A stretch of DNA of 64,000 bases from an uncultured Alphaproteobacteria bacterium. Lineage in GTDB: Bacteria > Pseudomonadota > Alphaproteobacteria > Geminicoccales > Geminicoccaceae. Numbering within the stretch: the first letter of the stretch is position 1; every line of letters starts with the position of its first letter. Shown piece after piece: positions 49,041 to 56,790 of the stretch. The notes beneath the pieces are model-generated. The model worked only from the letters and a program-made list of their open reading frames with translations. It searched no databases and had not been told where the DNA came from. Location: contig CALKJU010000009.1 of NCBI GenBank assembly GCA_937995535.1, positions 178,692 to 242,691 of the forward strand, given 5' to 3'. The position numbers and the translations under genes were made by a program.

Positions 49041-49679
49041 ATGCGCGTGCTGCTGGTCGAGGACGATGTCGCCGACGCCGAATCGATCCGCGCCGCGCTC
49101 GGCGACGGCTACGATGTCCGCGCCGCGACGACGCTCGAGGGCGCACTCCGCCTGTTGCAGCCGCGCACCTGGCAGCCCGACGTCATCGTCGCCGATCTGA
49201 ACCTGCCCGACTGCAAGGGAGCCGCAACGGTCGAGGCCCTGCAGGACGCGGCGATCGGCGCCGCCGTCATCGTCAGCACCGGGATCCTCAGTGACACGCT
49301 GCGCCGCCAGGTCGACGCGCTGGGGGCGATTCGCGTGAGCGAGCGCGGCGAGGGTTTCGCCGTGCTGCGCGCGGTCATGAAGCACCATCAGGCGTTGCTC
49401 CACGCCTTCGCGGCGAGCCGCGCCGAGCTGCTCGACGAGATCGACCGTGCGGCCCGCCGCGCGGCGGAGACGATCGTCTCGGAGGCGCTGAGCAAGCTGG
49501 CCGAGCGACTGGGCCTGCCGGCCGAGGAGGACCTGCGCCTCGCCGTACGGCTGGCGCGCGGCTGGGAGACGGCGAAGGGTCGCTTCGTCGGCGCGCTGGT
49601 GACGGGCTTCGCTTCCGCCGTGCTGCTCGCCCTGGGTGCGGGCCTCATCGCGGTACTCGAAGGGCGCATGCGCCGCTGA
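49041..49679 (+). CDS. Receiver-domain protein with C-terminal membrane anchor
   Basis: A 212-residue protein. Residues 1-115 form a response-regulator receiver domain: acidic pair in VLLVEDDVAD, phosphoacceptor Asp in VIVADLNLPDCKG (about 54) and Ser/Thr in VIVSTGI. The conserved Lys before the last strand seems replaced (RVSERGEG). A charged helical stretch of about 60 residues follows and then one hydrophobic helix near 178-205, ending GRMRR. There is no DNA-binding or enzymatic output domain. A membrane-tethered receiver is uncommon. I start at the ATG at 49041, where the receiver begins. It precedes an ECF sigma factor gene on the same strand. Confidence 0.75.
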   Translation: MRVLLVEDDVADAESIRAALGDGYDVRAATTLEGALRLLQPRTWQPDVIVADLNLPDCKGAATVEALQDAAIGAAVIVSTGILSDTLRRQVDALGAIRVSERGEGFAVLRAVMKHHQALLHAFAASRAELLDEIDRAARRAAETIVSEALSKLAERLGLPAEEDLRLAVRLARGWETAKGRFVGALVTGFASAVLLALGAGLIAVLEGRMRR

Positions 49680-49702
49680 CGCGACGATCCGTCCGCCGCC
49701 GG

Positions 49703-49732
49703 TGATCCGGCAAACATGCCGCTGCGAACAAG
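49703..49732 (+). promoter_or_regulatory. Possible autoregulated promoter of the ECF sigma operon
   Basis: TGATCC at 49703-49708 matches the -35 hexamer known for RpoE/ChrR-type sigma factors of Rhodobacter; AACAAG at 49727-49732 is a possible -10 at 18 bases spacing, a weak match. If used, transcription would begin near 49738-49740 and the coding start would be the later ATG at 49822. Confidence 0.3.
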
Positions 49733-49821
49733 CCGGTATGAACGCCTTCGCCGGCGAGACCTTTGGCCGCGGCTTCGAGCCCGCTCTTGCGTGGCGTCGC
49801 AGGCATGCGATCTCTCCTCGC

Positions 49822-50391
49822 ATGCTCGACGTCGCAGCGAACGACGAGGCGCAACGGCACGACGATATCGAAGCGGTCGCGCGGCTGCGCGACCGAGAGG
49901 CGTTCGGCCGGCTGTTCCGGTTCTACGCGCCGCGGGTCAAGGCGTATCTACGGCGGATCGGTGCCGGTGACGACGTGGCCGAGGATTTGGCGCAGGAGGT
50001 GATGGCGTCCGTCTGGCATCGTGCGGCGCAGTTCGACCGCAGCAAGGCGTCGCTGAGCACCTGGGTGTACACGATCGCGCGGAACAAGCGGATCGACAGC
50101 TTGCGGCGCGAGAAGCGGCCCGAGCACGAGCCCTTCGATCCCGACGCCGACAGCGCAGAAGCGCCACGCGGTGATCGGATTGTCGAGGCTGAGAAGGTGC
50201 GGGCAGAGGTGCAGCGCGCGATCGGCGAGCTGCCGCGCGAGCAGGCGGAGTTGCTTCGGATCTTCTACTTCGACGAGAAAACCCACAGCGTGATCGCCGA
50301 CGAGCTCGGCCTCCCGCTCGGGACGGTGAAGTCCCGCCTGCGGTTGGCGCTGAGCAAGTTGCGCGTCACGCTCGGAGGATTGGCGGAATGA
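49822..50391 (+). CDS. RNA polymerase sigma factor, ECF family (RpoE/SigK, ChrR-partnered)
   Basis: About 189 residues. Region 2 spans LFRFYAPRVKAYLRRIGAG to STWVYTIARNKRIDSLRRE and region 4 spans ELPREQAELLRIFYF to GLPLGTVKSRLRLALSKLR, with no region 3, as in ECF sigma factors. Its stop overlaps the start of a ChrR-like anti-sigma gene (ATGA at 50388-50391), so the pair matches RpoE-ChrR, which responds to singlet oxygen in Rhodobacter. I favour the ATG at 49822 because the family starts near there; an in-frame ATG at 49738 would add 28 unconserved residues. Neither has a clear Shine-Dalgarno sequence. Confidence 0.88.
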   Translation: MLDVAANDEAQRHDDIEAVARLRDREAFGRLFRFYAPRVKAYLRRIGAGDDVAEDLAQEVMASVWHRAAQFDRSKASLSTWVYTIARNKRIDSLRREKRPEHEPFDPDADSAEAPRGDRIVEAEKVRAEVQRAIGELPREQAELLRIFYFDEKTHSVIADELGLPLGTVKSRLRLALSKLRVTLGGLAE

Positions 50392-51047
50392 CCGACAGCC
50401 CTGCCCTCGACGATCTCCTCCTCGCGCACGCCGCGGGCAAGCTCGACGAGCCGGTGGCGTTGCTCGTGGCTACGCACCTTGCGCTGAACCGCCCGAGCCG
50501 GCAGCGCTACCAGCGTTACGAGGCGGTCGGCGGGATGCTGCTCGAGGAGCTGGAGCCCTGCGAGATGGATGCCTCTGCGCTCACTGCGACGCTGGCACGG
50601 GTTGAGCGGGGCCCGAACGTCAATGGAGCGATCGGTGCGGCGCGCACGGTGCATGGCGGGCGGCCGCGCCGCTGGCCGGCGCCCCTTTGCCACTATGTGC
50701 CCGACAGTCTCGACGAGCTCCGTTGGCAAGGCTTCGGCGGCGCCGCCGAAGCCGAGGTGTTGCCGGAGCACCATGGCTACCGGACCCGCCTGATTCGGGT
50801 CCGTGCCGGTCGCGCTGTTCCAGCGCACACGCACGAGGGCGAGGAGCTCACGCTCGTGCTCGAGGGATCGTTCCGTGATGCGAGCGGTCACTACCGGCGT
50901 GGCGACATCGAGATTGCCGATGCGAGCATCGATCACCAGCCGGTGGCCGATCCGGGGCAGGACTGCATCTGCCTCGCGGTGACCAATGCGCCGCTCCGGC
51001 TGACCGGTCCGATCGGACGCCTGCTCAATCCGTTCGTGCGCATCTAG
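50388..51047 (+). CDS. ChrR-family anti-sigma factor with degenerate N-terminal zinc site
   Basis: A 219-residue cytosolic protein with the two ChrR domains. The N-terminal anti-sigma domain is recognisable (AAGKLDEPVALLVATHLAL), but of the four zinc ligands known in Rhodobacter ChrR (His 6, His 31, Cys 35, Cys 38) only His 30 is kept; the others are Pro 5, Asn 34 and Ser 37. The C-terminal cupin domain keeps its ligands: AHTHEGEELTLVLEG (His, His, Glu), the His of SIDHQPVAD and the DCICL pair of Cys. It directly overlaps the sigma gene, which supports an anti-sigma role despite the missing ligands. Confidence 0.85.
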   Translation: MTDSPALDDLLLAHAAGKLDEPVALLVATHLALNRPSRQRYQRYEAVGGMLLEELEPCEMDASALTATLARVERGPNVNGAIGAARTVHGGRPRRWPAPLCHYVPDSLDELRWQGFGGAAEAEVLPEHHGYRTRLIRVRAGRAVPAHTHEGEELTLVLEGSFRDASGHYRRGDIEIADASIDHQPVADPGQDCICLAVTNAPLRLTGPIGRLLNPFVRI

Positions 51048-51137
51048 CGGGCGCCGCGCCCGGCCCTCCTCACCGACGCGCTTGCACTGTGCGGCGCGCC
51101 CTCCGCAAGATGGCCGCACGGACCGAAGCGGGGTCGC

Positions 51138-52070
51138 GTGGCTCGAATGACCATGACGGGACAGGTGGGGCCCTTGCGGGGACCCGACACGGTTGCGGTT
51201 CCCGCAGCGGGCGAGCGGCCCTGGGTGACGCGGTTCGCGCCGAGCCCCACGGGCTACCTGCATCTCGGCCACGCCTACTCCGCACTCTACGCCTGGGAGG
51301 CGGCGCGCGCCTCGGGGGGGACGTTCCGGCTGCGGATCGAGGACATCGACCGGCAGCGCTGCCGACCGGAGTTCGAGCAGGCAATCCTCGACGACCTGCG
51401 CTGGCTCGGCCTGACCTGGGACGGGCCGGTCGTGCGGCAGTCCGACCGCCTCGGCGTGTACGCACAGGCGCTCGACGAACTGCGCCGGCAGGAATTGGCC
51501 TACCCGTGCTTCTGCACCCGCAGTCGGATCCGCGCCGAGATCGACGACGCGGCCAGCGCGCCGCACGGCCCGTCCGGCGAGGCGCTCTATCCAGGCACCT
51601 GTCGCAGCCTCGCGCCGCGTGAGGCCGCGGCGCGGATGAGCCGTGGCGAGCCGTTCGCGTGGCGTCTCGACGTCGCCAAGGCGTCGGCGCGTGTCGGCAC
51701 GCTGCATTGGCGGGATCTGCGCGCCGGCGTCCTGACCGCGACGCCGGAGGCGCTGGGCGATGTGGTGATCGCCCGCAAGGACGTCCCGACGAGCTACCAC
51801 CTCGCCGTCACGGTCGACGATCACGCCCAGGGGGTGACGCTGGTCAGCCGTGGCGAGGACCTGTTCCACGCCACCCACGTCCACCGCCTGCTGCAGGCGC
51901 TGTTGGGCCTCGCGACGCCCACCTACTACCACCACAATCTGATTGCGGATTCCACTGGGCAGCGCATGTCCAAGCGCAACCGGGCGGTGACCCTTCGCCA
52001 CCTGCGTGAGCGGCGCCATACACCCGACGATGTCTGGAGCTTGATCGGGCTGCGCCCGCAGGCAGCATAG
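51138..52070 (+). CDS. gluQRS: Glutamyl-Q tRNA(Asp) synthetase
   Basis: A 310-residue truncated glutamyl-tRNA synthetase that attaches glutamate to queuosine in tRNA(Asp). TRFAPSPTGYLHLGHAYSAL carries the HIGH-like motif, CFCTRSRI plus YPGTC give the four zinc ligands, and GQRMSKRN replaces the KMSKS loop. It lacks the anticodon-binding domain, as expected. The GTG at 51138 is the first start; ATG codons at 51147 and 51153 would remove three or five residues before the core. Confidence 0.93.
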   Translation: MARMTMTGQVGPLRGPDTVAVPAAGERPWVTRFAPSPTGYLHLGHAYSALYAWEAARASGGTFRLRIEDIDRQRCRPEFEQAILDDLRWLGLTWDGPVVRQSDRLGVYAQALDELRRQELAYPCFCTRSRIRAEIDDAASAPHGPSGEALYPGTCRSLAPREAAARMSRGEPFAWRLDVAKASARVGTLHWRDLRAGVLTATPEALGDVVIARKDVPTSYHLAVTVDDHAQGVTLVSRGEDLFHATHVHRLLQALLGLATPTYYHHNLIADSTGQRMSKRNRAVTLRHLRERRHTPDDVWSLIGLRPQAA

Positions 52071-52084
52071 GCGGCTCGCGACGG

Positions 52085-52999
52085 GTGCGGCGGCGCGCTG
52101 TTCTGCTGGGACTGGTGGTCACCTCCTGCGCCGCGGCGCCGTTGACGACATCGCGCGGCGAGCTGCCACGCAGCACTTGGCCCGAGCCGCCGGAGCCCCG
52201 CGCCACCGTGCTGGCGGTGCACGGCTTCAACGACCACCACACGGCCTTCGTCGAGTTCGCCACGGCCGCGGCCGCGCGCGGCGTGTCGGTCGTGGCTTAT
52301 GACCAGCGCGGCTTCGGCGCCAATCCGGATCGCGGTTACTGGGCCGGCGCCGAGGTGATGGCTGCCGACCTGCGTGGCGAGATCGTCCGGCTGCGCCGCG
52401 AGCGCCCGGACATGCCGCTGTTCGTGCTCGGCGAGAGCATGGGTGCGGCCGTGGCCGTGCTGGCACTGACCGGGGACGGCGCGCCGACCGTCGAGGGTCT
52501 CGTGCTCAGCGCGCCGGCGGTCTGGGGCGGCCCGGCGCTCAACCCGTTCTACCGCTCCCTGCTGTGGCTGCTGCGGCAGATCACGCCGGCGCTGACCTTG
52601 ACCGGGCGCGGCCTCGGCAAGCGCCCGACGGACAATGACGAGGTGCTCCGCCAGCTCGCCGTAGATCCCTTATTCATCAAGGAGACCCGGGTCGACGCGA
52701 TCGGCGGGCTGGTCGATCTGATGGGCGCCGCCCGTGCGCAAGGACCACAGCTCCGGGTACCCACGCTCGTACTGGTCGGCGAGAAGGACGAGATCGTCCC
52801 CGTCGCGGCCCAGCTGGACTTCGCCGCGACCCTGCCGCCGGCGACGACCCGGTTGATCGTCTATCCGAACGGCTGGCACCTGCTCTTGCGCGATCTGCAG
52901 CGCCAGCGGGTCTGGTCCGACGTACTGGGCTGGATCGACGCGATCGTCGCCGCGAAGCACCCCGTCGCCACTCAGACCCAGCCGCCGTCGGCGATGTAG
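52085..52999 (+). CDS. Alpha/beta hydrolase (monoacylglycerol lipase-like), probable lipoprotein
   Basis: A 304-residue protein with a lipoprotein-like signal (hydrophobic stretch then VVTSC). The hydrolase core shows VLAVHGFNDHH (oxyanion strand), VLGESMGAA (nucleophile Ser), LVGEKDEIVP (Asp) and PNGWHLLL (His), the order of the serine aminopeptidase S33/monoglyceride lipase group. The start is GTG at 52085, 14 bases after gluQRS. Its 3' end overlaps the convergent SDR gene by 28 bases. Confidence 0.85.
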   Translation: MRRRAVLLGLVVTSCAAAPLTTSRGELPRSTWPEPPEPRATVLAVHGFNDHHTAFVEFATAAAARGVSVVAYDQRGFGANPDRGYWAGAEVMAADLRGEIVRLRRERPDMPLFVLGESMGAAVAVLALTGDGAPTVEGLVLSAPAVWGGPALNPFYRSLLWLLRQITPALTLTGRGLGKRPTDNDEVLRQLAVDPLFIKETRVDAIGGLVDLMGAARAQGPQLRVPTLVLVGEKDEIVPVAAQLDFAATLPPATTRLIVYPNGWHLLLRDLQRQRVWSDVLGWIDAIVAAKHPVATQTQPPSAM

Positions 53000-53739
53000 G
53001 TCTGGTTGGTCATCGCCGAGCTGTCGTCGCTGGCGAGGAACAGCACGATCCGCGCCATCTCCGCCGGCTGGAGCTGGCGCTTCAGGCACTGCCGCTTGAG
53101 CAGCTCGGCCTCACTCTCCGGCGTCAACCACATCGTCTTCTGTCGCTCGGTCATGATCCAGCCCGGGGCGATGCAGTTGACCCGGATATTGGCCGGGCCG
53201 AAATCGCGGGCGAGCGAGCGGGTGAGGCCGGCCACGGCCGACTTGGCGGTCGTATAGGCGGGCATCCCGCCCTGCCCGATCATCCAGCTCGTCGAGCCGA
53301 AGTTGACGATCGAGCCGCCACCGGCCGCCTGCATCATCGGGTAGACGGCCTGCGCGGCGAAGAACTGGTGCTTGAGGTTCACCGCCATCCGCTCGTCCCA
53401 ATAGTCGGGGGTGACGGTCTCGAAAGCGTGCCGGTCGTCGCGGGCTGCGTTGTTGACCAGGACCGTGATCGGGCCGTTGGCCTCGGCCGCCGCGGCGATG
53501 GCGGCGCGGAGCTGCGCGATGTCACGGACGTCGCAGCGGGTGAAGAACGGCCGCGCGTGGCCTTGCGCGCCGAGCGCCTCGATGAGCTCGCCGCTGCAGC
53601 GCTCGTCGATGTCGCAGAACGCGACCTTGGCACGCTGCGCAGCGAACGCCTCGACGATCGCCGCCCCGATCCCGGAGCCACCGCCCGTGATGAAGACAGA
53701 CCGGCCCTCGAGGCTCGGATAGGTGGCCCAGCGCGTCAT
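52972..53739 (-). CDS. SDR-family NAD(P)-dependent oxidoreductase
   Basis: A 255-residue classical short-chain dehydrogenase: ITGGGSGIGAA is the cofactor loop, NNAARDD the structural NNAG variant, the catalytic Ser is in NFGSTSW and the YxxxK pair in YTTAKSAVAG; IRVNCIAPGWI follows. The wording resembles sugar and polyol dehydrogenases of this family (L-arabinose or galactose type), but the substrate is not certain. It lies 11 bases after tctA on the same strand, so it may oxidise or reduce the compound handled by the Tct system. Confidence 0.88.
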   Translation of the reverse strand: MTRWATYPSLEGRSVFITGGGSGIGAAIVEAFAAQRAKVAFCDIDERCSGELIEALGAQGHARPFFTRCDVRDIAQLRAAIAAAAEANGPITVLVNNAARDDRHAFETVTPDYWDERMAVNLKHQFFAAQAVYPMMQAAGGGSIVNFGSTSWMIGQGGMPAYTTAKSAVAGLTRSLARDFGPANIRVNCIAPGWIMTERQKTMWLTPESEAELLKRQCLKRQLQPAEMARIVLFLASDDSSAMTNQTYIADGGWV

Positions 53740-53750
53740 TGGTCTCCCCG

Positions 53751-55256
53751 TCACGCGGCCGAGCGCCGCGGACCGCTGTCCTGCCACACCTGCCGGACCT
53801 TGCCAACGACCACCCAGGTCCAGACCAGGAGCGTCACGACGCCGAGGACCGCCGCCACCGGGCGCTCGAAGAAGCCGAGCAGCCTGCCGTCGGCCTTGAT
53901 CATCGAGGTGATGAAATTGTGCTCGATCAGCTCGCCGAGCACGAGGCCGAGGATCGCCGGGGCCACGGGAAAGCCGTTCTCCTCCATGAACCAGCCGAGC
54001 ACGCCCAGGACCAGCATGATGCCGATGCCGAACACGCTGTTGTTGATGGCGAACGCGCCGACCATGCAGAAGACGAGAATGATCGGCATCAGCACCTCGC
54101 GCGGCACCTCGAGGATCCGCCGGTAGAGCTTGATCGCCACCCAGCCGAGCGGCAACAGCAGCAGGTTGGCGACGAAGAAGGTGACGAACACCGCGTACAG
54201 CAGCTCCGGCTGATTCAGCATCAGCGTCGGCCCGGGATTCATGTTCTTCATGTAGAGGACGCCGATGACGATGGCGGTGATCGAATCGCCGGGGATGCCG
54301 AAGACCATCGCCGGTACCCAGGCACCACCCAAGGACGCGTTGTTGGCGGTCCCGGCGTCGACCACGCCCTCGACGTGACCGGTGCCGAACTTCTCGGGCT
54401 CCTTCGAGAAACGCTTGGCGAGCGCGTAGGTGACCCAGGCGGCGATGTCGGCGCCGGCGCCGGGGAGCACGCCGATGCCGGTGCCGACCACCGCACTGCG
54501 TGCGACGTTCACCTTGTAGCGCCGGAACAGCGCCCACTGTCCGCGGAATACGTTGCCGAACTGCCGGGTGATGTGGGCCGCGGCGCGCGGCCCGGTGACC
54601 CAGCGCAGCACCTCGCTGATCGCGAAGATGCCGATCATCGCCGGGATGAAGCTCACCCCGCCCAGCAGCTCGACGCTGCCGAAGGTGAAGCGTGGATGGC
54701 CGGCGGTGGTGTCGATGCCGACGGTGGCGAGCAGGAGCCCGATCAGCACCGAGACCAGCCCCTTGGCCGGGCTGCCGGTCGAGATGAACACCGCGCAGGA
54801 GAGGCCGAACAGTGCCAGCCAGAAATACTCGAACGAGCTGAATCCGAGCGCGAACTCGGCGAGCGTCGGGGCGAGCAGGGCGAGGATCACGGCGCCGACG
54901 AGGCCGCCGATGACCGAGAACACCAGGCCGGCACCGAGCACGGTCTCGGCCTCGCCCTTCTGGGTCATCCGGAAGGCGTCCTCGACGTAGGCGGCCGAGG
55001 CGGGCGTACCCGGGATGCGCAGGAGGGCACCCGGCAGGTCGCCGGCGAAGATCGCCATCGCCGTCGCGGTGACGATGGCCGAGATCGCCGGCACTGGCGG
55101 CATGAAGAACGTGACCGGCACCAGCAGCGCCGTGGCCATCGTGGCGGTGAGCCCGGGCATGCCGCCGACGAACAAGCCGAACGCGCCGGCGAGCAGCATC
55201 ACCAGCAGGTTGTCGGGGGCGAGCACCAGCGCCGCCCCGGCGAGGAGTGCGTCCAT
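53751..55256 (-). CDS. tctA: Tripartite tricarboxylate transporter large permease TctA
   Basis: A 501-residue membrane protein with about twelve helices. GAFGLFVGGMPGLTATMATALL near the N-terminus and GIGVLPGAGADIAAWVTY, FGIPGDSITAIV and NPGPTLM-containing loops are the conserved TctA motifs. It forms the channel of a secondary, solute-binding-protein-dependent carboxylate importer with TctB and TctC. Three bases separate it from tctB. Confidence 0.95.
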   Translation of the reverse strand: MDALLAGAALVLAPDNLLVMLLAGAFGLFVGGMPGLTATMATALLVPVTFFMPPVPAISAIVTATAMAIFAGDLPGALLRIPGTPASAAYVEDAFRMTQKGEAETVLGAGLVFSVIGGLVGAVILALLAPTLAEFALGFSSFEYFWLALFGLSCAVFISTGSPAKGLVSVLIGLLLATVGIDTTAGHPRFTFGSVELLGGVSFIPAMIGIFAISEVLRWVTGPRAAAHITRQFGNVFRGQWALFRRYKVNVARSAVVGTGIGVLPGAGADIAAWVTYALAKRFSKEPEKFGTGHVEGVVDAGTANNASLGGAWVPAMVFGIPGDSITAIVIGVLYMKNMNPGPTLMLNQPELLYAVFVTFFVANLLLLPLGWVAIKLYRRILEVPREVLMPIILVFCMVGAFAINNSVFGIGIMLVLGVLGWFMEENGFPVAPAILGLVLGELIEHNFITSMIKADGRLLGFFERPVAAVLGVVTLLVWTWVVVGKVRQVWQDSGPRRSAA

Positions 55257-55259
55257 AGG

Positions 55260-55733
55260 CTACCAGTACAGCCCGGTGAGCGGCCCCTGTGGCAGCGGCA
55301 CGAGCAGCAGATGGCGGAACGCCCAGTCGATGGTCAGCACCGCGACGACGGCGATGGCGAAGGAGCCGACGACGTGCCCGCCGCGGAAGCGCGAAATGAG
55401 CAGCCCGGTGAGGCCGGTCGCGAGAATCACGAAGCCGAGGCGCTGCCAGAGCAGGATCACCGCGACCATCCCGCCGAGGACGAGCGCCACGTCGAGGATC
55501 TGCCCCGGCCTGCGCGTCCAGGCCCCAGGCGTGATCCAGGGGCCGTCGCGCCGGCGCAGGCCGCCGACAACCAACGCCGCACCGCAGCCGGCAAGGCCGG
55601 CGGCGATCAGCGTCGGCATCAGCGATGGCCCGAAACCCTGGCCGGGCAGGTCAGGAAAGGCCTGCGCCTGGAAAGCGACCGCGGCGGCGCCGAGAATCAG
55701 CACGAGGCCGAGCAGGGCGTCGTTCACCCGCAT
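55260..55733 (-). CDS. tctB: Tripartite tricarboxylate transporter small permease TctB
   Basis: A 157-residue protein with four hydrophobic helices, of the size and shape expected for TctB. FPDLPGQGFGPSLMPTLIAAGL after the first helix is the typical TctB loop. TctB sequences are poorly conserved, so position between tctC and tctA is part of the evidence. Confidence 0.9.
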   Translation of the reverse strand: MRVNDALLGLVLILGAAAVAFQAQAFPDLPGQGFGPSLMPTLIAAGLAGCGAALVVGGLRRRDGPWITPGAWTRRPGQILDVALVLGGMVAVILLWQRLGFVILATGLTGLLISRFRGGHVVGSFAIAVVAVLTIDWAFRHLLLVPLPQGPLTGLYW

Positions 55734-55760
55734 GCGGCGCCTCCAGGCGGAGGCCGGCGA

Positions 55761-56735
55761 TCACTGGGCCAGACCGAGGCCCTTCATGATCCCGCCGAAG
55801 GCGGCGTCGCGCTCGGCCATGAACGCGGCGAACTCGGCGGGCGGCTTGTAGACCATGCCGAAGCCACGCTGGTTCATGAACTCCTTGAACTCGTCCATGC
55901 CGTGGATCTTCTCGAGCAGCGGCACGAGCACCCCGGTGACCTCCTCGGGCAGACCCTTGGGCCCGGCGAGGCCGCGCCAGGCGCCGACGGTGAACTCGAT
56001 CCCGGCCGCTTCCTTGAGCGTCGGCACGTCCGGGAAGGCCGGGTTGCGCTCGGCCGACATGACCGCGAGGCTGCGCACCTTGCCGGCGTCGATCAGCGCC
56101 TTCGCCTCGGGTACCGAGCAGGTGACGAGGTCGATGCCGCCGGCCACCAGATCCTGCAGGCCCGGAGCGGCGCCCTGGCTCGGCACCCACTGCACGTGGT
56201 CGGCGGCCAGGCCGGCCGCCTGCAGCATGCCACCGAGGGCGACGTGCCAGATGCCGCCCTGACCGGTGCCCGACGCCTTCATGGCACCGGGCGGCGCGGC
56301 CTTGATGTCCTCCATCAGCTCGGCCAGCGTCTGCCACTTGCTGTCGGCGCGCACGTTCACGCCCGGCGGGTCCTCGTTGTAGAGGGCCAACGGGGTGTAG
56401 GATTCCCAGTTGAGATCGGTCAGGCCCTGCCAGTGCATCATGCCGATCTCGACGGTGATCATGCCGATCGTGTAGCCGTCGGGCTCGGCCGTGGCGATCG
56501 CCGAGTGGCCGACCACGCCGCTACCGCCGGTGCGGTTCACGACGTTGACCGGCACGCCCAGCTCCTTCTCCATCAGGCTTGCCACGATCCGCGCCGTGGC
56601 GTCGGTGCCGCCGCCGGCGCCCCATGGGACCACCACGGTGATCGGCCGCTCCGGATAGGCCGCCTCGGCCGCCGCGGTGAAGCCCATCGCGACGGCGCCC
56701 GCGAGCAGCGCGCCCATCAGTATCCGCCGGTTCAT
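55761..56735 (-). CDS. tctC: Tripartite tricarboxylate transporter substrate-binding protein (Bug family, TctC)
   Basis: A 324-residue periplasmic receptor with a signal peptide (about residues 1-27). YPERPITVVVPWGAGGGTDATAR is the Bug/TctC N-terminal signature; NRTGGSGVVGHSAIA and PDGYTIG follow. Bug proteins bind small carboxylates or related compounds in the periplasm. GGGGAGG upstream of the ATG at 56735 suggests strong translation. The bound ligand cannot be predicted from sequence alone. Confidence 0.93.
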   Translation of the reverse strand: MNRRILMGALLAGAVAMGFTAAAEAAYPERPITVVVPWGAGGGTDATARIVASLMEKELGVPVNVVNRTGGSGVVGHSAIATAEPDGYTIGMITVEIGMMHWQGLTDLNWESYTPLALYNEDPPGVNVRADSKWQTLAELMEDIKAAPPGAMKASGTGQGGIWHVALGGMLQAAGLAADHVQWVPSQGAAPGLQDLVAGGIDLVTCSVPEAKALIDAGKVRSLAVMSAERNPAFPDVPTLKEAAGIEFTVGAWRGLAGPKGLPEEVTGVLVPLLEKIHGMDEFKEFMNQRGFGMVYKPPAEFAAFMAERDAAFGGIMKGLGLAQ

Positions 56736-56790
56736 GTCACCTCCCCCAGTTCGTTCGCGCTGCGGACCCTAGCCCACGCCCAGGCCTCCG

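Noticed and set aside
49041..51047. The receiver protein plus sigma factor as a PhyR-NepR-EcfG general stress module
   Set aside because: PhyR carries a sigma-like domain in front of its receiver, which is absent here, and the sigma partner gene is a ChrR-type protein rather than a small NepR.
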